Source: Streptomyces sp. B21-083 (GTDB lineage Bacteria; Actinomycetota; Actinomycetes; Streptomycetales; Streptomycetaceae). From it: a DNA stretch of 64,000 bases. The stretch is taken from NCBI RefSeq assembly GCF_036898825.1, contig NZ_JARUND010000001.1, positions 3,720,001 to 3,784,000 on the forward strand, in the 5' to 3' direction. Both the position numbers and the translations under genes were made by a program. The notes beneath the pieces are model-generated. The model saw only the letters and a list, made by a program, of their open reading frames with translations, searched no databases and was not told the DNA's origin. Below are positions 52,772 through 61,641 of this stretch, piece after piece; position 1 is the first letter of the stretch; every line of letters begins with the position of its first letter.

Positions 52772-55099
52772 ATGACGACCGCCCCCTGGCGTGACCGCGC
52801 CCTGTCCGCCGACGCCCGCGTCGACGACCTGCTCTCCCGGATGACCCTGGAGGAGAAGACCGCCCAGCTGTACGGCCTGTGGGTGGGCGCCTCGACGGAC
52901 GGCCACGGGGTCGCCCCGCACCAGCACGACCTGACCCCGGCCTTCCAGTTGGACGACCTCATCCCCCTGGGCCTCGGCCAGCTCACACGCCCCTTCGGTA
53001 CGGCCCCCGTTGACCCGGCGCTGGGCGCGCAGGCGCTGGCCCGCGCCCAGCGCCGGATCGCCGAGGCGGGCCGCTTCGGCATCCCGGCGCTGGCCCACGA
53101 GGAGTGCCTGGCGGGCTTCACGGCCTGGCGCGCGACCGCCTACCCGGTCCCGCTGGCCTGGGGCGCCACCTTCCACCCCGAGCTGGTGGAGGAGATGGCG
53201 GCCCGCATCGGCCACGACCTCGCCTCGGTCGGCGTGCACCAGGGCCTCGCCCCGGTCCTGGACGTCGTACGGGATGCGCGCTGGGGCCGGGTGGAGGAGA
53301 CGATCGGGGAGGACCCGTACCTGGTGGGGACGATCGGGTCGGCGTATGTGCGGGGTCTGCAGTCGGCGGGGATCATCGCCACCCTGAAGCACTTCGCGGG
53401 ATACGCGTCCTCGGCCGGCGCCCGCAATCTCGCTCCCGTCCGGGCGGGAGTGCGGGAGTTCGCGGACGTGACCCTGCCGCCGTTCGAGATGGCGCTGCGT
53501 GAGGGCGGGTCGCGTTCGGTGATGGCCGCCTACAACGAGACGGACGGCGTCCCGGCCTCCGCCGACCCATACCTTCTCACCCAACTCCTGCGCGAGACCT
53601 GGGGGTTCACGGGAACGGTCGTCTCGGACTACTTCGGCATCGCCTTCCTGGAGACCCTGCACCGGGTCGCGGGGACACCGGCCGAGTCGGCCCACCTGGC
53701 ACTGGCAGCCGGCATCGATGTCGAGCTGCCGTCGATCGGGAGTTACGGCGACGCGCTGGTGACGGCGGTACGGGCAGGGGACGTACCGGAGTCGCTGGTG
53801 GACCGGGCGGCGCACCGCGTCCTGACGCAGAAGTGCGAGCTGGGTCTCCTGGACGAGGACTGGCGGCCGGAGCCGGACGGCGGGCCGATCGACCTGGACT
53901 CGGCCGGAAACCGGGCGCTAGCCCGCCGGTTGGCGGAGGAGTCGGTGGTACTGCTGGACAACCCGGACGGGCTGCTCCCGCTGGCGCCGGACACGCGGAT
54001 CGCCGTCGTCGGGCCCCGGGCGGCGGACGCGCTGGCGATGCTGGGCTGCTACTCGTTCCCCTCGCATGTCCTGCCGAGCCATCCGGAGTCCCCGGTGGGC
54101 ATCGACATCGCCACGCTCCTTGACTCCCTGCGCGCCGAACTCCCGGACGCCAAGGTGACGTTCGCGCAGGGCTGCGACACCTCGGAGCCGGGCGACGCGG
54201 GCTTCGCGGAGGCGGTGGCCCGCACTGCCGAGGCGGATGTGTGCGTGGCGGTACTCGGCGACCGGGCCGGCCTGTTCGGCGCGGGCACGTCGGGTGAGGG
54301 CTGCGATGTGGCGGAACTGCAACTGCCCGGTGTGCAGGCGGAGTTGCTGGACTCACTGGTGTCGACGGACGTCCCTGTGGTGCTTGTACTGCTCACCGGC
54401 CGCCCGTACGCGCTGGGCCGTTGGCACGGCCGACTGGCGGCGGTGGTACAGGCGTTCTTCCCCGGGGAGGAGGGCGGCCCGGCAGTCGCGGGAGTACTGT
54501 CGGGCCGCGTCACCCCGTCGGGCCGGCTGCCGGTGAGTGTGCCGCGGGAGCGCGGGGGCCAGCCGTGGACGTACCTCCAGCCGCCGCTGGGACTGGCGGA
54601 CGGGGTGAGCAGCCTGGACCCGACGCCGCTGTATCCCTTCGGGCACGGCCTGTCGTACACCTCTTTCGCCTGGGAGGGCTTCGAGGAGGGGGTCGCGGGC
54701 GCGGGCGGCGCGGCGCAGATCGGGACGGACGGTTCGTACGAGGTGTCGGTGACCGTCCGCAACACGGGTGCGCGGGCCGGGGCGGAGGTCGTCCAGCTGT
54801 ATCTGCACGACCCGGTGGCCTCGGTGACCCGGCCGGATGTGCGCCTGATCGGTTACGAGCGGCTGGAGTTGGCGCCGGGGGCGGCGAGCCGGGTCACGTT
54901 CCGCTTCCACGCGGACCTGTCGGCGTTCACGGACCGTTCGGGACGCCGGATCGTCGAACCGGGCGTGCTGGAGCTGCGGTTGGGGGCGTCGAGTGCGGAC
55001 GTGCGGCACGCGGCTCAGGTGCGACTGGTCGGTGAGGTGAGGGAGTTGGGGGTGGACCGGCGGCTGCGGTGCGAGACGTCGACCGCCCCGGCGGGGTAG
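52772..55099 (+). CDS. bxlA: GH3 beta-xylosidase/beta-glucosidase (BxlA-like)
   Basis: A 775-residue intracellular glycosidase without signal peptide. The N-terminal GH3 barrel contains MTLEEKTAQLYGLW, GIPALAHEECLAGF and the nucleophile Asp in TVVSDYFGI. The second GH3 domain has VVLLDNPDGLLPLAPDTRIAVVG. The C-terminal fibronectin-III-like domain has VSVTVRNTGARAGAEVVQLY. Length and domain order match the intracellular beta-xylosidases encoded with xylobiose importers. ATG 52772 has AGGAG at ideal spacing; the frame is also open from GTG 52712, overlapping the permease stop. It hydrolyses imported xylo-oligosaccharides to xylose; glucosidase activity is not excluded. Confidence 0.93.
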   Translation: MTTAPWRDRALSADARVDDLLSRMTLEEKTAQLYGLWVGASTDGHGVAPHQHDLTPAFQLDDLIPLGLGQLTRPFGTAPVDPALGAQALARAQRRIAEAGRFGIPALAHEECLAGFTAWRATAYPVPLAWGATFHPELVEEMAARIGHDLASVGVHQGLAPVLDVVRDARWGRVEETIGEDPYLVGTIGSAYVRGLQSAGIIATLKHFAGYASSAGARNLAPVRAGVREFADVTLPPFEMALREGGSRSVMAAYNETDGVPASADPYLLTQLLRETWGFTGTVVSDYFGIAFLETLHRVAGTPAESAHLALAAGIDVELPSIGSYGDALVTAVRAGDVPESLVDRAAHRVLTQKCELGLLDEDWRPEPDGGPIDLDSAGNRALARRLAEESVVLLDNPDGLLPLAPDTRIAVVGPRAADALAMLGCYSFPSHVLPSHPESPVGIDIATLLDSLRAELPDAKVTFAQGCDTSEPGDAGFAEAVARTAEADVCVAVLGDRAGLFGAGTSGEGCDVAELQLPGVQAELLDSLVSTDVPVVLVLLTGRPYALGRWHGRLAAVVQAFFPGEEGGPAVAGVLSGRVTPSGRLPVSVPRERGGQPWTYLQPPLGLADGVSSLDPTPLYPFGHGLSYTSFAWEGFEEGVAGAGGAAQIGTDGSYEVSVTVRNTGARAGAEVVQLYLHDPVASVTRPDVRLIGYERLELAPGAASRVTFRFHADLSAFTDRSGRRIVEPGVLELRLGASSADVRHAAQVRLVGEVRELGVDRRLRCETSTAPAG

Positions 55100-55100
55100 G

Positions 55101-55239
55101 CCCTGTCGTCGAATTCCCGTCGTCGCCCAGCGGGCGGCCCGGCGGCGTCAGGCTGGTGACCGGGGGCACCTCCCACGCCCACAAGGCAGTGGCGGAGCGT
55201 GCGTGGCGTCGCCGGGCAGACGGGAATTCGACGACAGGG
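55101..55239. repeat. 139-bp MITE-like element with perfect 21-bp terminal inverted repeats
   Basis: Bases 55101-55121 (starting CCCTGTCGTCGAATTCCC) and 55219-55239 (ending ACGACAGGG) are perfect reverse complements over 21 bases. Between them is a GC-rich core with an inner dyad (CCACGC ... GCGTGG). The element starts one base after the GH3 stop codon and ends 20 bases before the convergent gene's stop, so it could also serve as a two-way terminator. No transposase is encoded. Confidence 0.8.
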
Positions 55240-55259
55240 ACCGGCCCCGCCCGGTCGGC

Positions 55260-56198
55260 TCACGGGACGGCGGGGCCGCTCAGGTAGCGGCCCCGCGTGT
55301 CGTACGGCCAGGCGTTGGACACGCAGCCCTTGAGGCCGTCGATCTGCTGCATCATCGCGGGCGCGGGGCGGCCGGGACCCGGGCATGTCTCGTGGCCGCG
55401 GCCCAGCCAGTGGCCGACCTCGTGGTTGACGATGAGGGCGCGGTACTCGACCGGCGGTCCGTCGAACTCGGGGGAACCCAGCTGCCAGCGCTTGAGGTTG
55501 ATCACGACGTCGGAGCCCGTACGGCAGTTGACCTCGCCTATGTGGTCCGCCTGCCGTACGTCGCACAGCTTGTCGGTGGTGGACGCGGTGGCGACGCGGA
55601 ACGTCAACTCCGCTTCTGGTCCGGTGACTTGGCGGAAGCGGGCACCGGCCCGGCCCCAGCCGCGCCCGTCGCCCAGGATGACGCCGATCTGCCGGGCGGC
55701 GTCCGCCGGGTCGACGCCCGCACCCTTCTCGACCTGGACGCGGAAGGGCGTCCCGGAGGCGGGCCCGGTGACGGTGACCGGTGCCGTGTCGAAGGTGCCG
55801 GGGCCGGAGGCGGGGATGGCGGGCTGCGAGGAGGAACCGGTCCCGGCGCCCTTCCCTGGCCCTTTCCCGGACCCGGAAGTGCCGCTGCCGTCAGGGGACT
55901 TGGGTGACTCGGACGGCTCGGGAGCCGCGCCGGCGGTGGAGTCGTCCGGGGGCTGACTCGCGCCGTCCGCCCCCGCACCCGGGGTGGGCTCGGCCGGTGT
56001 CCGGGCCGCCTCCGGGGAGCGGGACTGCGACGCGCTGTCCGGCAGCAGCCGGGGCAAAAGGACCGGCACCGCCGCCGTACCGAGCGCGGCGAGGCAGACC
56101 GTGGCGCCGATCGCCCCGATACGGGTCCGGCGCCTGCGCCGCCGCCGTAACGCGATCAGGCGGCCCGTCCGGTTCACCGCACGTCGTTGCTCACTCAT
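55260..56198 (-). CDS. DUF3152 protein with metzincin-like HExGHxLGxxH motif
   Basis: A 312-residue protein. A very basic start (RRRRRRRTR) leads into one hydrophobic segment (IGAIGATVCLAALGTAAVPVLL), a signal anchor. A Pro/Ser/Gly linker of about 80 residues follows, then the DUF3152 domain. That domain has RVQVEKGAGVDPADAARQIG, cysteines in TDKLCDVRQADHIGEVNCRTG, and NHEVGHWLGRGHETCPGPG, a zinc-metalloprotease-type HExGHxLGxxH. Active metzincin chemistry outside the cell is a reasonable inference; no substrate is known. It ends with YDTRGRYLSGPAVP. It overlaps the upstream membrane protein gene by four bases and is the last gene of the sigma-factor operon. Confidence 0.87.
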   Translation of the reverse strand: MSEQRRAVNRTGRLIALRRRRRRRTRIGAIGATVCLAALGTAAVPVLLPRLLPDSASQSRSPEAARTPAEPTPGAGADGASQPPDDSTAGAAPEPSESPKSPDGSGTSGSGKGPGKGAGTGSSSQPAIPASGPGTFDTAPVTVTGPASGTPFRVQVEKGAGVDPADAARQIGVILGDGRGWGRAGARFRQVTGPEAELTFRVATASTTDKLCDVRQADHIGEVNCRTGSDVVINLKRWQLGSPEFDGPPVEYRALIVNHEVGHWLGRGHETCPGPGRPAPAMMQQIDGLKGCVSNAWPYDTRGRYLSGPAVP

Positions 56199-57211
56199 CG
56201 GGGGGAACCGCCTGTCTCACTCGTACCGAGGACATTGCTCAAGTCGATCGCCGAGGAGGACTCGGCGGTGGAGGGCTGGGGTGTGAAGGGCTGGGGTGTG
56301 CGGGCCTGGCGTGTGGGGGCCCGGGGTTTGGGGGTCCGGGTCCTGTCGGGCGGCGCGAGGGATGCCCCGTCCGTGGGGTTCGCCCCCTGCTCCTCCGCTC
56401 CGTACAGCGCCTGGGCCTCCATCTCGGCCTTCACCTCGGACAGCAGGGCCGGGGTGCCCGCCGCCGCCACCAACTGGTCGGCGCTCACGGGTGGGGAGAC
56501 CCTCGCGTCGGTGTCCGGGCCGACGGTCAGCTCCACGGTGCTGTCCGCGTAGAGGTAGCTGACGCTGACGGACTGGCCGCCCCACAGGGCGCCGCCCGCC
56601 ACGACGACCCGCGCCTCGATCCGGCCGGACAGCCACGCCGTACGGCAGGTCATGGCCGTCTCGGGCGGGTCCGGGCATACGACGAGGGCGTCCGACCCGG
56701 GCTCGACCCGCAAGGTCACGGGGAAGGTGTGCCCGCCGACCCGACCGGCGAAGAGACCCTTGTCGTCCACGGACACGGTCCCGATCAGTTGGCCCAGCGC
56801 CCGGGTCAGCGCCTTGGCCATGCGCATCCTGCGGGCGGTCTCCGACATGTCCGAGGCCACCGGCACCGGCACGGTCGATGCCGGTGAGGGTGACGGTGGC
56901 GTCGCGGAGGGGACGGCGGGCGGTGCGACCGCCGGGCTGACGGGCGCGGACGCGTGGTCCCCCAGGCCGCCGAGCACGGCCGAGCCGACGCCGCCGATCG
57001 CGAGGACCCCGGTCACCGCACCGGCCACGGCGGCCCGCGCCCGGACCCGGCGACGCCTGCCGAGGCGTATCGCCTCCTGCGTCAGATCGGGCAGCGGGGC
57101 GAGTCCGGCGGCGGCCCGCTCCATCAGGTCCCTCAGCTCTCCGACGACCGCGTCGTCGGGCCCGGCGTCCGGCTCGGGCCCGTGCGGGCGGCCGGGTGGC
57201 GTGTCGTGCAC
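56195..57211 (-). CDS. single-pass membrane protein downstream of SigE-family sigma
   Basis: A 338-residue protein. The cytoplasmic N-terminus (VGELRDLMERAAAGLAPLPD then LTQEAIRLGRRRRVRAR) and one membrane span (AAVAGAVTGVLAIGGVGSAVLGGL) precede a Pro/Ser linker and an external domain with a Cys pair (VVCPDPPETAMTC). The C-terminus is rich in Thr, Pro and Gln (TPKPRAPTRQARTPQPFTPQ). Its position after a sigma gene, with a short cytoplasmic head and membrane span, suggests an anti-sigma or sigma-dependent sensor, but no zinc-binding HxxxCxxC motif is seen. The GTG at 57211 has GAGGAG six bases upstream. Confidence 0.82.
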   Translation of the reverse strand: MHDTPPGRPHGPEPDAGPDDAVVGELRDLMERAAAGLAPLPDLTQEAIRLGRRRRVRARAAVAGAVTGVLAIGGVGSAVLGGLGDHASAPVSPAVAPPAVPSATPPSPSPASTVPVPVASDMSETARRMRMAKALTRALGQLIGTVSVDDKGLFAGRVGGHTFPVTLRVEPGSDALVVCPDPPETAMTCRTAWLSGRIEARVVVAGGALWGGQSVSVSYLYADSTVELTVGPDTDARVSPPVSADQLVAAAGTPALLSEVKAEMEAQALYGAEEQGANPTDGASLAPPDRTRTPKPRAPTRQARTPQPFTPQPSTAESSSAIDLSNVLGTSETGGSPR

Positions 57212-57238
57212 GGATGCTCCTCTCAGCACTGGCGGCGT

Positions 57239-57302
57239 ACGGGGGATACGGGGGCGGGGGATACGGGGTCCCGGGTCACGGGGTCACGGGGTCACGGGGA
57301 TT
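57239..57302. repeat. GC-rich short tandem repeats
   Basis: Runs of GGGGGATAC and three consecutive GGTCACGG-type units (around 57270-57298) lie between the sigma gene and the membrane protein gene. They are direct repeats, not a dyad. Confidence 0.6.
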
Positions 57303-57805
57303 CAGTACTCGGCGGTGTACACATGGGCTTCCCCCAGCACCGCGCGCAGCCGGGTCAGCGAACGGGAGCACTGGCTCTTGACGGTGGACTCGCTGCACCG
57401 CAGCTGTGCGGCCACCTCCGACACGCTCAGGTCCTCCCAGTAGCGCAGGACGACCATCGCCCTTGCCCTGGGCGGGAGTTGGCCGAGCGCGGCCATGAGG
57501 GTGACGCGCAGATCGGGTCTGGGTGCGGCTGGTGCGGGGTCGGGGCGGGCGTGGGCGAGCAGGTCGCGCAGCCGGCGGCGCCGCTCGTGCAGGAACAGTC
57601 GGGTCAAGACGGTACGGGCGTAGGCGTCGAGGTGCTCGGCGCGGCTCGCCCGGTGCCAGTGCTGGAAGAGCCGGGCCAGCGTGGACTGCACCAGGTCACG
57701 GGCGTGCTCGCGGTCACCGCAGAGCAGATACGCCGTCCGGTACAGCCGCTGGCCACCTGCCCGCGCATACTCCTCGAAGTCCCGCTGCCGGACCGTCGCC
57801 GACAT
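57302..57805 (-). CDS. SigE-family ECF RNA polymerase sigma factor
   Basis: A 167-residue ECF sigma factor. Region 2: DFEEYARAGGQRLYRTAYLL, HARDLVQSTLARLFQHW; region 4: LPPRARAMVVLRYWEDLSVS then QLRCSESTVKSQCSRSLTRL. The short length and sequence fit the large SigE-type group of Streptomyces. The next two genes on the strand (a membrane protein and a DUF3152 protease-like protein) overlap each other and probably form an operon with it after 90 bases containing GC-rich tandem repeats. The signal sensed is unknown. Confidence 0.93.
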   Translation of the reverse strand: MSATVRQRDFEEYARAGGQRLYRTAYLLCGDREHARDLVQSTLARLFQHWHRASRAEHLDAYARTVLTRLFLHERRRRLRDLLAHARPDPAPAAPRPDLRVTLMAALGQLPPRARAMVVLRYWEDLSVSEVAAQLRCSESTVKSQCSRSLTRLRAVLGEAHVYTAEY

Positions 57806-58080
57806 CCACCCTCCCCTTTCCCGTCCCGCGTATGGCTGTGGAGCTCACATGCCGCAAAGGCACACGTGCCTCATACGCATCACGCCCCTCACACGCCTCA
57901 CAGGTCTCGGTCTCACCTGTTCTTGAGCGTGCTCGGGGCGGAAAGGTTGAAGGGGTTCGGGGAAATTTCTCGCGGTGCGGTCAGGCCGTCTCCGGGGCGA
58001 CCTCACCGGAGCGGTCGCCCTCGTCGAGTCGTTGCGCCGGCATGGAGCACTCCGATCAACCGAGTGGAAAGGACGCGGAC

Positions 58081-58908
58081 ATGGGCAGCGCGAACGGAGA
58101 GTCCCGTCAACTCCGGCCGACAGCGAGGTCGTTCGGCGCCGACGCCGACCGTTACGACCGGGCCCGCCCCCGCTACCCCGACGCCCTGGTGCACCGGATC
58201 GCCGCCGCGGCACCGGGCCCGGACCTCCTGGACGTCGGGGTCGGCACCGGCATCGTCGCCCGGCAGTTCCGGGCGGCTGGGTGCCGGGTGCTCGGGGTGG
58301 AGGTGGACGCGCGGATGGCCGAGTTGGCCCGGCGGAGCGGGGTCGAGGTGGAGGTGGCGGCGTTCGAGGAGTGGGACCCCGCCGGGCGCGCCTTCGACGC
58401 GGTGGTCTCCGCGCAGGCCTGGCACTGGGTGGACGCGGTCGCCGGCGCCGCGAAGGCGGCTCGGACCCTCCGTCCCGGAGGCCGACTCGCCCTGTTCTGG
58501 AACGTGTTCCAGCCCTCGTCCGCAGTCACCGACGCCTTCGCCGAGGTCCATGACCGGGTCCTCCCGGACACCCCGAACCTCTGGACGAGGCCCGCCCTCG
58601 ACACGTACGCGCCCCTGTTCGCCGAGGCGACCGACGGGATACGGCAGGCGGGCGGCGCGTTCGGCGAGCCTGAGGAGTGGCGGCACGAGTGGGAGCACAC
58701 GTACACCCGCGACGAGTGGCTGGACCTGCTCCCCACCCACGGCCGCACCGCCCAACTCCCGCCCGCCCGGCTGACGGAGCTCCTGACCGTGACCGGCACC
58801 GCGCTCGACGCGCTGGGCGGCGACTTCACGGTGAACTACACGACGGTGGCGATCACGGCGCCCCGGACGCCCGACGCCGCATCGCCCCCAGCGTCTGCCC
58901 GGCCATGA
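58081..58908 (+). CDS. class I SAM-dependent methyltransferase
   Basis: A 275-residue methyltransferase. The first motif is LLDVGVGTGIVARQFRAAGC, followed by VLGVEVDARMAELARRSGVE, AFDAVVSAQAWHWVDAV and LRPGGRLALFWNVF, typical of UbiE/Methyltransf_11 types acting on small molecules. The GGAAAGGA run before ATG 58081 supports that start over ATG 58042. It starts in the wide region after the sigma gene's start, and its last 56 bases overlap the antisense end of the small membrane gene at 58853. The substrate is unknown. Confidence 0.9.
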   Translation: MGSANGESRQLRPTARSFGADADRYDRARPRYPDALVHRIAAAAPGPDLLDVGVGTGIVARQFRAAGCRVLGVEVDARMAELARRSGVEVEVAAFEEWDPAGRAFDAVVSAQAWHWVDAVAGAAKAARTLRPGGRLALFWNVFQPSSAVTDAFAEVHDRVLPDTPNLWTRPALDTYAPLFAEATDGIRQAGGAFGEPEEWRHEWEHTYTRDEWLDLLPTHGRTAQLPPARLTELLTVTGTALDALGGDFTVNYTTVAITAPRTPDAASPPASARP

Positions 58909-59092
58909 GGAGACAGGCCACGAGGGCCGGCGGCCAGATCCACACCGGGGCACCGCCGTTGTTGGCGGGGGTGAGCGCGGCGAGGGCCGATCCGGTGCCC
59001 CAGAAGAGCAGGCGGAACACCAGCAGCGCCCGGGAGTTGGCGGGAGACGCGTAGACGATGCGGCCCCGGACGGAACTCGGGTCAACAGTCAT
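58853..59092 (-). CDS. small membrane protein, third gene of a three-gene operon
   Basis: A 79-residue protein with two hydrophobic segments (LLVFRLLFWGTGSALAAL and WIWPPALVACLLMAGQTLGAM) and a basic C-terminus. Its ATG overlaps the upstream gene's stop by four bases. It overlaps the convergent methyltransferase by 56 bases. I recognise no family. Confidence 0.65.
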   Translation of the reverse strand: MTVDPSSVRGRIVYASPANSRALLVFRLLFWGTGSALAALTPANNGGAPVWIWPPALVACLLMAGQTLGAMRRRASGAP

Positions 59093-59394
59093 GGCTGCGA
59101 CGGCCTCCGCGTCACCGGGGGCGATCGCCTCGCCCGGTACCAGGACGGTTCACTCACGTCACTCGTGGCCGTTTCCTCCGCCGCCGCCTCCGGCATGTCC
59201 TTCGCCGCGCGCCTTCCCACGTACCGCTGGGCGATCGTCGCACAGATCAGGGCGAGGGGCAGGGAGGCCAGTCTCCAGCCGTCGGGCAGCAGCCAGGCCG
59301 AGAGCGCGCCGAAGAAGGTCAGGGTGGCGACCAGGGCGACTCGGTCGCGACGCCCGGAGCTACCCGGTTCCCCACGGAACAGCCGACCGCTCAC
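59089..59394 (-). CDS. small membrane protein, second gene of the operon
   Basis: A 101-residue protein. After a polar start (VSGRLFRGEPGSSGRRDR), a hydrophobic region (VALVATLTFFGALSAWLLPD, then LASLPLALICATIAQRYVG) forms two membrane spans. A polar tail of about 40 residues rich in Glu and Ser follows. Its GTG overlaps the previous gene's stop (GTGA), and its stop overlaps the next start (ATGA). Confidence 0.65.
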   Translation of the reverse strand: MSGRLFRGEPGSSGRRDRVALVATLTFFGALSAWLLPDGWRLASLPLALICATIAQRYVGRRAAKDMPEAAAEETATSDVSEPSWYRARRSPPVTRRPSQP

Positions 59395-59699
59395 CGGCTC
59401 GCCCGCCGTGGCCCCACGTACAGCAGGGCCCCGACGAGTAGGCAGCCGAAGGCCGGTCCGAGAAGCACGTCGTCCCACCCGTGACGGTGTCCGTGAGGGA
59501 TGCGCGCCGCGGTACCGAGCGCGAGCCCGACGCCGAACAGAATGTCCGACCACGCGCCCGTCCTGCCCCGGCGCTCCGGCGGCTCCGCCGGAGTTCCGCG
59601 CCGGAAAAGCTGGACAGCCCCTTGGCCGACGAGTGCCACGGCGATGGCGAACCCCACCAGGGTGTTCACCCTCGCGCGGGCGGAACAAGCGTTGCCCAA
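59391..59699 (-). CDS. small membrane protein, first gene of the operon
   Basis: A protein of about 102 residues with two or three hydrophobic segments (TLVGFAIAVALVGQGAVQLF, ILFGVGLALGTAA, VLLGPAFGCLLVGALLYVG) separated by a Pro/Arg-rich cytoplasmic loop. The start is uncertain: a TTG at 59699 with GAGG one base upstream, or a GTG at 59669. The two downstream genes overlap by four bases each, so the three proteins are produced together and may form one membrane complex. Confidence 0.6.
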   Translation of the reverse strand: MGNACSARARVNTLVGFAIAVALVGQGAVQLFRRGTPAEPPERRGRTGAWSDILFGVGLALGTAARIPHGHRHGWDDVLLGPAFGCLLVGALLYVGPRRASR

Positions 59700-59721
59700 T
59701 CCTCGAAGGGAGAGGGGTACA

Positions 59722-59976
59722 TCACTCGCTCACCACCTCAAACCGCCACCGGTGCACCGCCCTCGCCACCAACCCCGCGTCCGGCTCGGCGAGTTCGGGG
59801 AGTTCGGCCTCGTATTCCGCGTCCCACCATGTGATGACGAGGACGCGGTCCTGCGGTGCTCGGAGTGTCTCGCGGCGCAGGGGTTCCGTCGGCAGTGCCT
59901 GCGCCCGTGCCCAGGCGAGGAGTGCGTCCCCGCGCCCCTCGACGGCCCGCGCCTCCCACATCAACGCGACGGTCAC
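59722..59976 (-). CDS. small conserved protein downstream of tsaD
   Basis: An 84-residue protein starting at a GTG that overlaps the tsaD stop by four bases. It has [20 protein letters not shown], then [20 protein letters not shown] and [12 protein letters not shown], a pattern like small ferredoxin-like (dimeric alpha/beta barrel) proteins. It is translationally coupled to tsaD. Its role in tRNA modification, if any, is unknown. Confidence 0.75.
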   Translation of the reverse strand: MTVALMWEARAVEGRGDALLAWARAQALPTEPLRRETLRAPQDRVLVITWWDAEYEAELPELAEPDAGLVARAVHRWRFEVVSE

Positions 59977-61061
59977 GGGTACAGGTTCCCCTTGCTCACC
60001 GCGTGGGAACGGCCGGGCACGTGCGGGTCCGTCACCGGTAGCGACGAGTCCGCCGACAGGTCCCAGTCGGAGGGAGCCCGGTTGCGGGCGACCATCTCGG
60101 CGCCCAGCGCGGCCACCATCGCGCCGTTGTCCGTGCACAACTTGGGCCGGGGCACCCTCAGGCGGATACCGGCCGCCTCGCAGCGTTCCTGGGCGAGCGC
60201 CCGCAGCCGGGAGTTGGCGGCCACTCCTCCGCCGATCATCAGGTGGTCGACGCCCTCGTCCTTGCAGGCCCGCACCGCCTTCCGGGTCAGTACGTCCACC
60301 ACCGCCTCCTGGAAGGAGGCCGACACGTCACGCACCGGTACCTCCTCCCCCGCCGCCCGCTTCGCCTCGATCCAGCGGGCCACGGACGTCTTGAGCCCGG
60401 AGAAGGAGAAGTCGTACGCCGGATCGCGCGGCCCCGTCAGTCCGCGCGGGAACGCGATGGCCTTCGGGTCGCCCTCGCGCGCGTACCGGTCGATGACCGG
60501 ACCGCCGGGGAAGCCGAGGTTCAGCACCCGGGCGATCTTGTCGAAGGCCTCGCCGGCCGCGTCGTCGATGGTCGCGCCCAGCGGCCGTACGTCCGAGGTG
60601 ATGTCGGCGGAGAGAAGGAGCGAGGAGTGGCCGCCGCTGACCAGCAGGGCCATCGTCGGCTCGGGCAGCGGCCCGTGTTCCAGCTGGTCGACGCAGATGT
60701 GGGAGGCGAGATGGTTCACGCCGTACAGCGGCTTGCCCAGCGCGTAGGCGTACGCCTTCGCCGCCGAGACCCCGACCAGCAGCGCGCCCGCGAGCCCGGG
60801 ACCGGCGGTGACGGCGATGCCGTCGAGGTCCTTCGCGCTCACCCCGGCTTCCTTCAGCGCCCGCTCGATGGTGGGCACCATGGCTTCGAGGTGCGCACGG
60901 GACGCCACCTCGGGCACGACACCCCCGAACCGGGCGTGCTCGTCGACGCTGGACGCGATGGCGTCCGCGAGGAGCGTGGTCCCGCGCACGACACCGACAC
61001 CGGTCTCGTCACAGGAGGTCTCGATGCCGAGGACGAGCGGAACGTCCTTGGAGTCAGCCAT
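59973..61061 (-). CDS. tsaD: tRNA N6-threonylcarbamoyladenosine transferase TsaD
   Basis: A 362-residue TsaD/Kae1 protein that, with TsaB and TsaE, attaches threonylcarbamoyl to A37 of ANN-decoding tRNAs. [17 protein letters not shown] at the start, [11 protein letters not shown] with metal-binding His pair, [24 protein letters not shown] core and [14 protein letters not shown] near the C-terminus are family hallmarks. The ATG at 61061 has AAGGAA about eight bases upstream. It overlaps rimI by 8 bp upstream and the small gene by 4 bp downstream. Confidence 0.97.
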   Translation of the reverse strand: MADSKDVPLVLGIETSCDETGVGVVRGTTLLADAIASSVDEHARFGGVVPEVASRAHLEAMVPTIERALKEAGVSAKDLDGIAVTAGPGLAGALLVGVSAAKAYAYALGKPLYGVNHLASHICVDQLEHGPLPEPTMALLVSGGHSSLLLSADITSDVRPLGATIDDAAGEAFDKIARVLNLGFPGGPVIDRYAREGDPKAIAFPRGLTGPRDPAYDFSFSGLKTSVARWIEAKRAAGEEVPVRDVSASFQEAVVDVLTRKAVRACKDEGVDHLMIGGGVAANSRLRALAQERCEAAGIRLRVPRPKLCTDNGAMVAALGAEMVARNRAPSDWDLSADSSLPVTDPHVPGRSHAVSKGNLYP

Positions 61062-61641
61062 TGCTCTGGGTTCCTTGTACGTCGGTTGCCTGTACGCCTG
61101 TCTGCTGCTCGTCGGCCTCGCGCGCCGGCACCGATGCCGAGGGGTCACGCAGGCGCATCACCAGGGCGTCGACGTTCCCCGGCTGGTAGTAGCCGCGCCG
61201 GAAGCCGATCGGCTCGAAGCCGAACCTCTCGTACAGCTTCTGCGCGCGCACGTTGTCCACCCGGCACTCCAGCATCACCTCGGCGCACTCGAACGCGGTG
61301 GCCGCCCGCAGCAGTTCGGTCAGCAGCAGGGCGCCGAGACCCGTGCCCCAGTGCTCGCGGGCGACGGCGATCGTCTGGACGTCGGCCCCCGTGGCGGAGC
61401 CGCTGTCGGATTCGGTACCGGCGGTGGCGAGACCGCCGTACCCGATGATCCGCCTGCCGCCCTCCGGGTCCACCTCCTCGGCGACGAAGTACCGCCGGGT
61501 CGCGTCCGGTCCCCGCGCGTGGGCCAGGTCCGACCAGAACATGCCCCGCGACCAGGCGTCCTCGGGGAAGAGGTCCTTCTCCAGCTCCAGCACGGGCTCG
61601 ATGTCCCACCAGCGCATCTCGCGCAGCACGGCAGTCGTCAC
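61054..61641 (-). CDS. rimI: ribosomal protein S18-alanine N-acetyltransferase RimI
   Basis: A 195-residue GNAT acetyltransferase. [20 protein letters not shown] and [14 protein letters not shown] are RimI signatures, followed by the acetyl-CoA motif [20 protein letters not shown] and [21 protein letters not shown] low-complexity tail of about 25 residues ends the protein. Its GTG overlaps the tsaB stop (GTGA), and its end overlaps the tsaD start, giving a tightly coupled tsaB-rimI-tsaD operon. Confidence 0.94.
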   Translation of the reverse strand: MTTAVLREMRWWDIEPVLELEKDLFPEDAWSRGMFWSDLAHARGPDATRRYFVAEEVDPEGGRRIIGYGGLATAGTESDSGSATGADVQTIAVAREHWGTGLGALLLTELLRAATAFECAEVMLECRVDNVRAQKLYERFGFEPIGFRRGYYQPGNVDALVMRLRDPSASVPAREADEQQTGVQATDVQGTQSNG

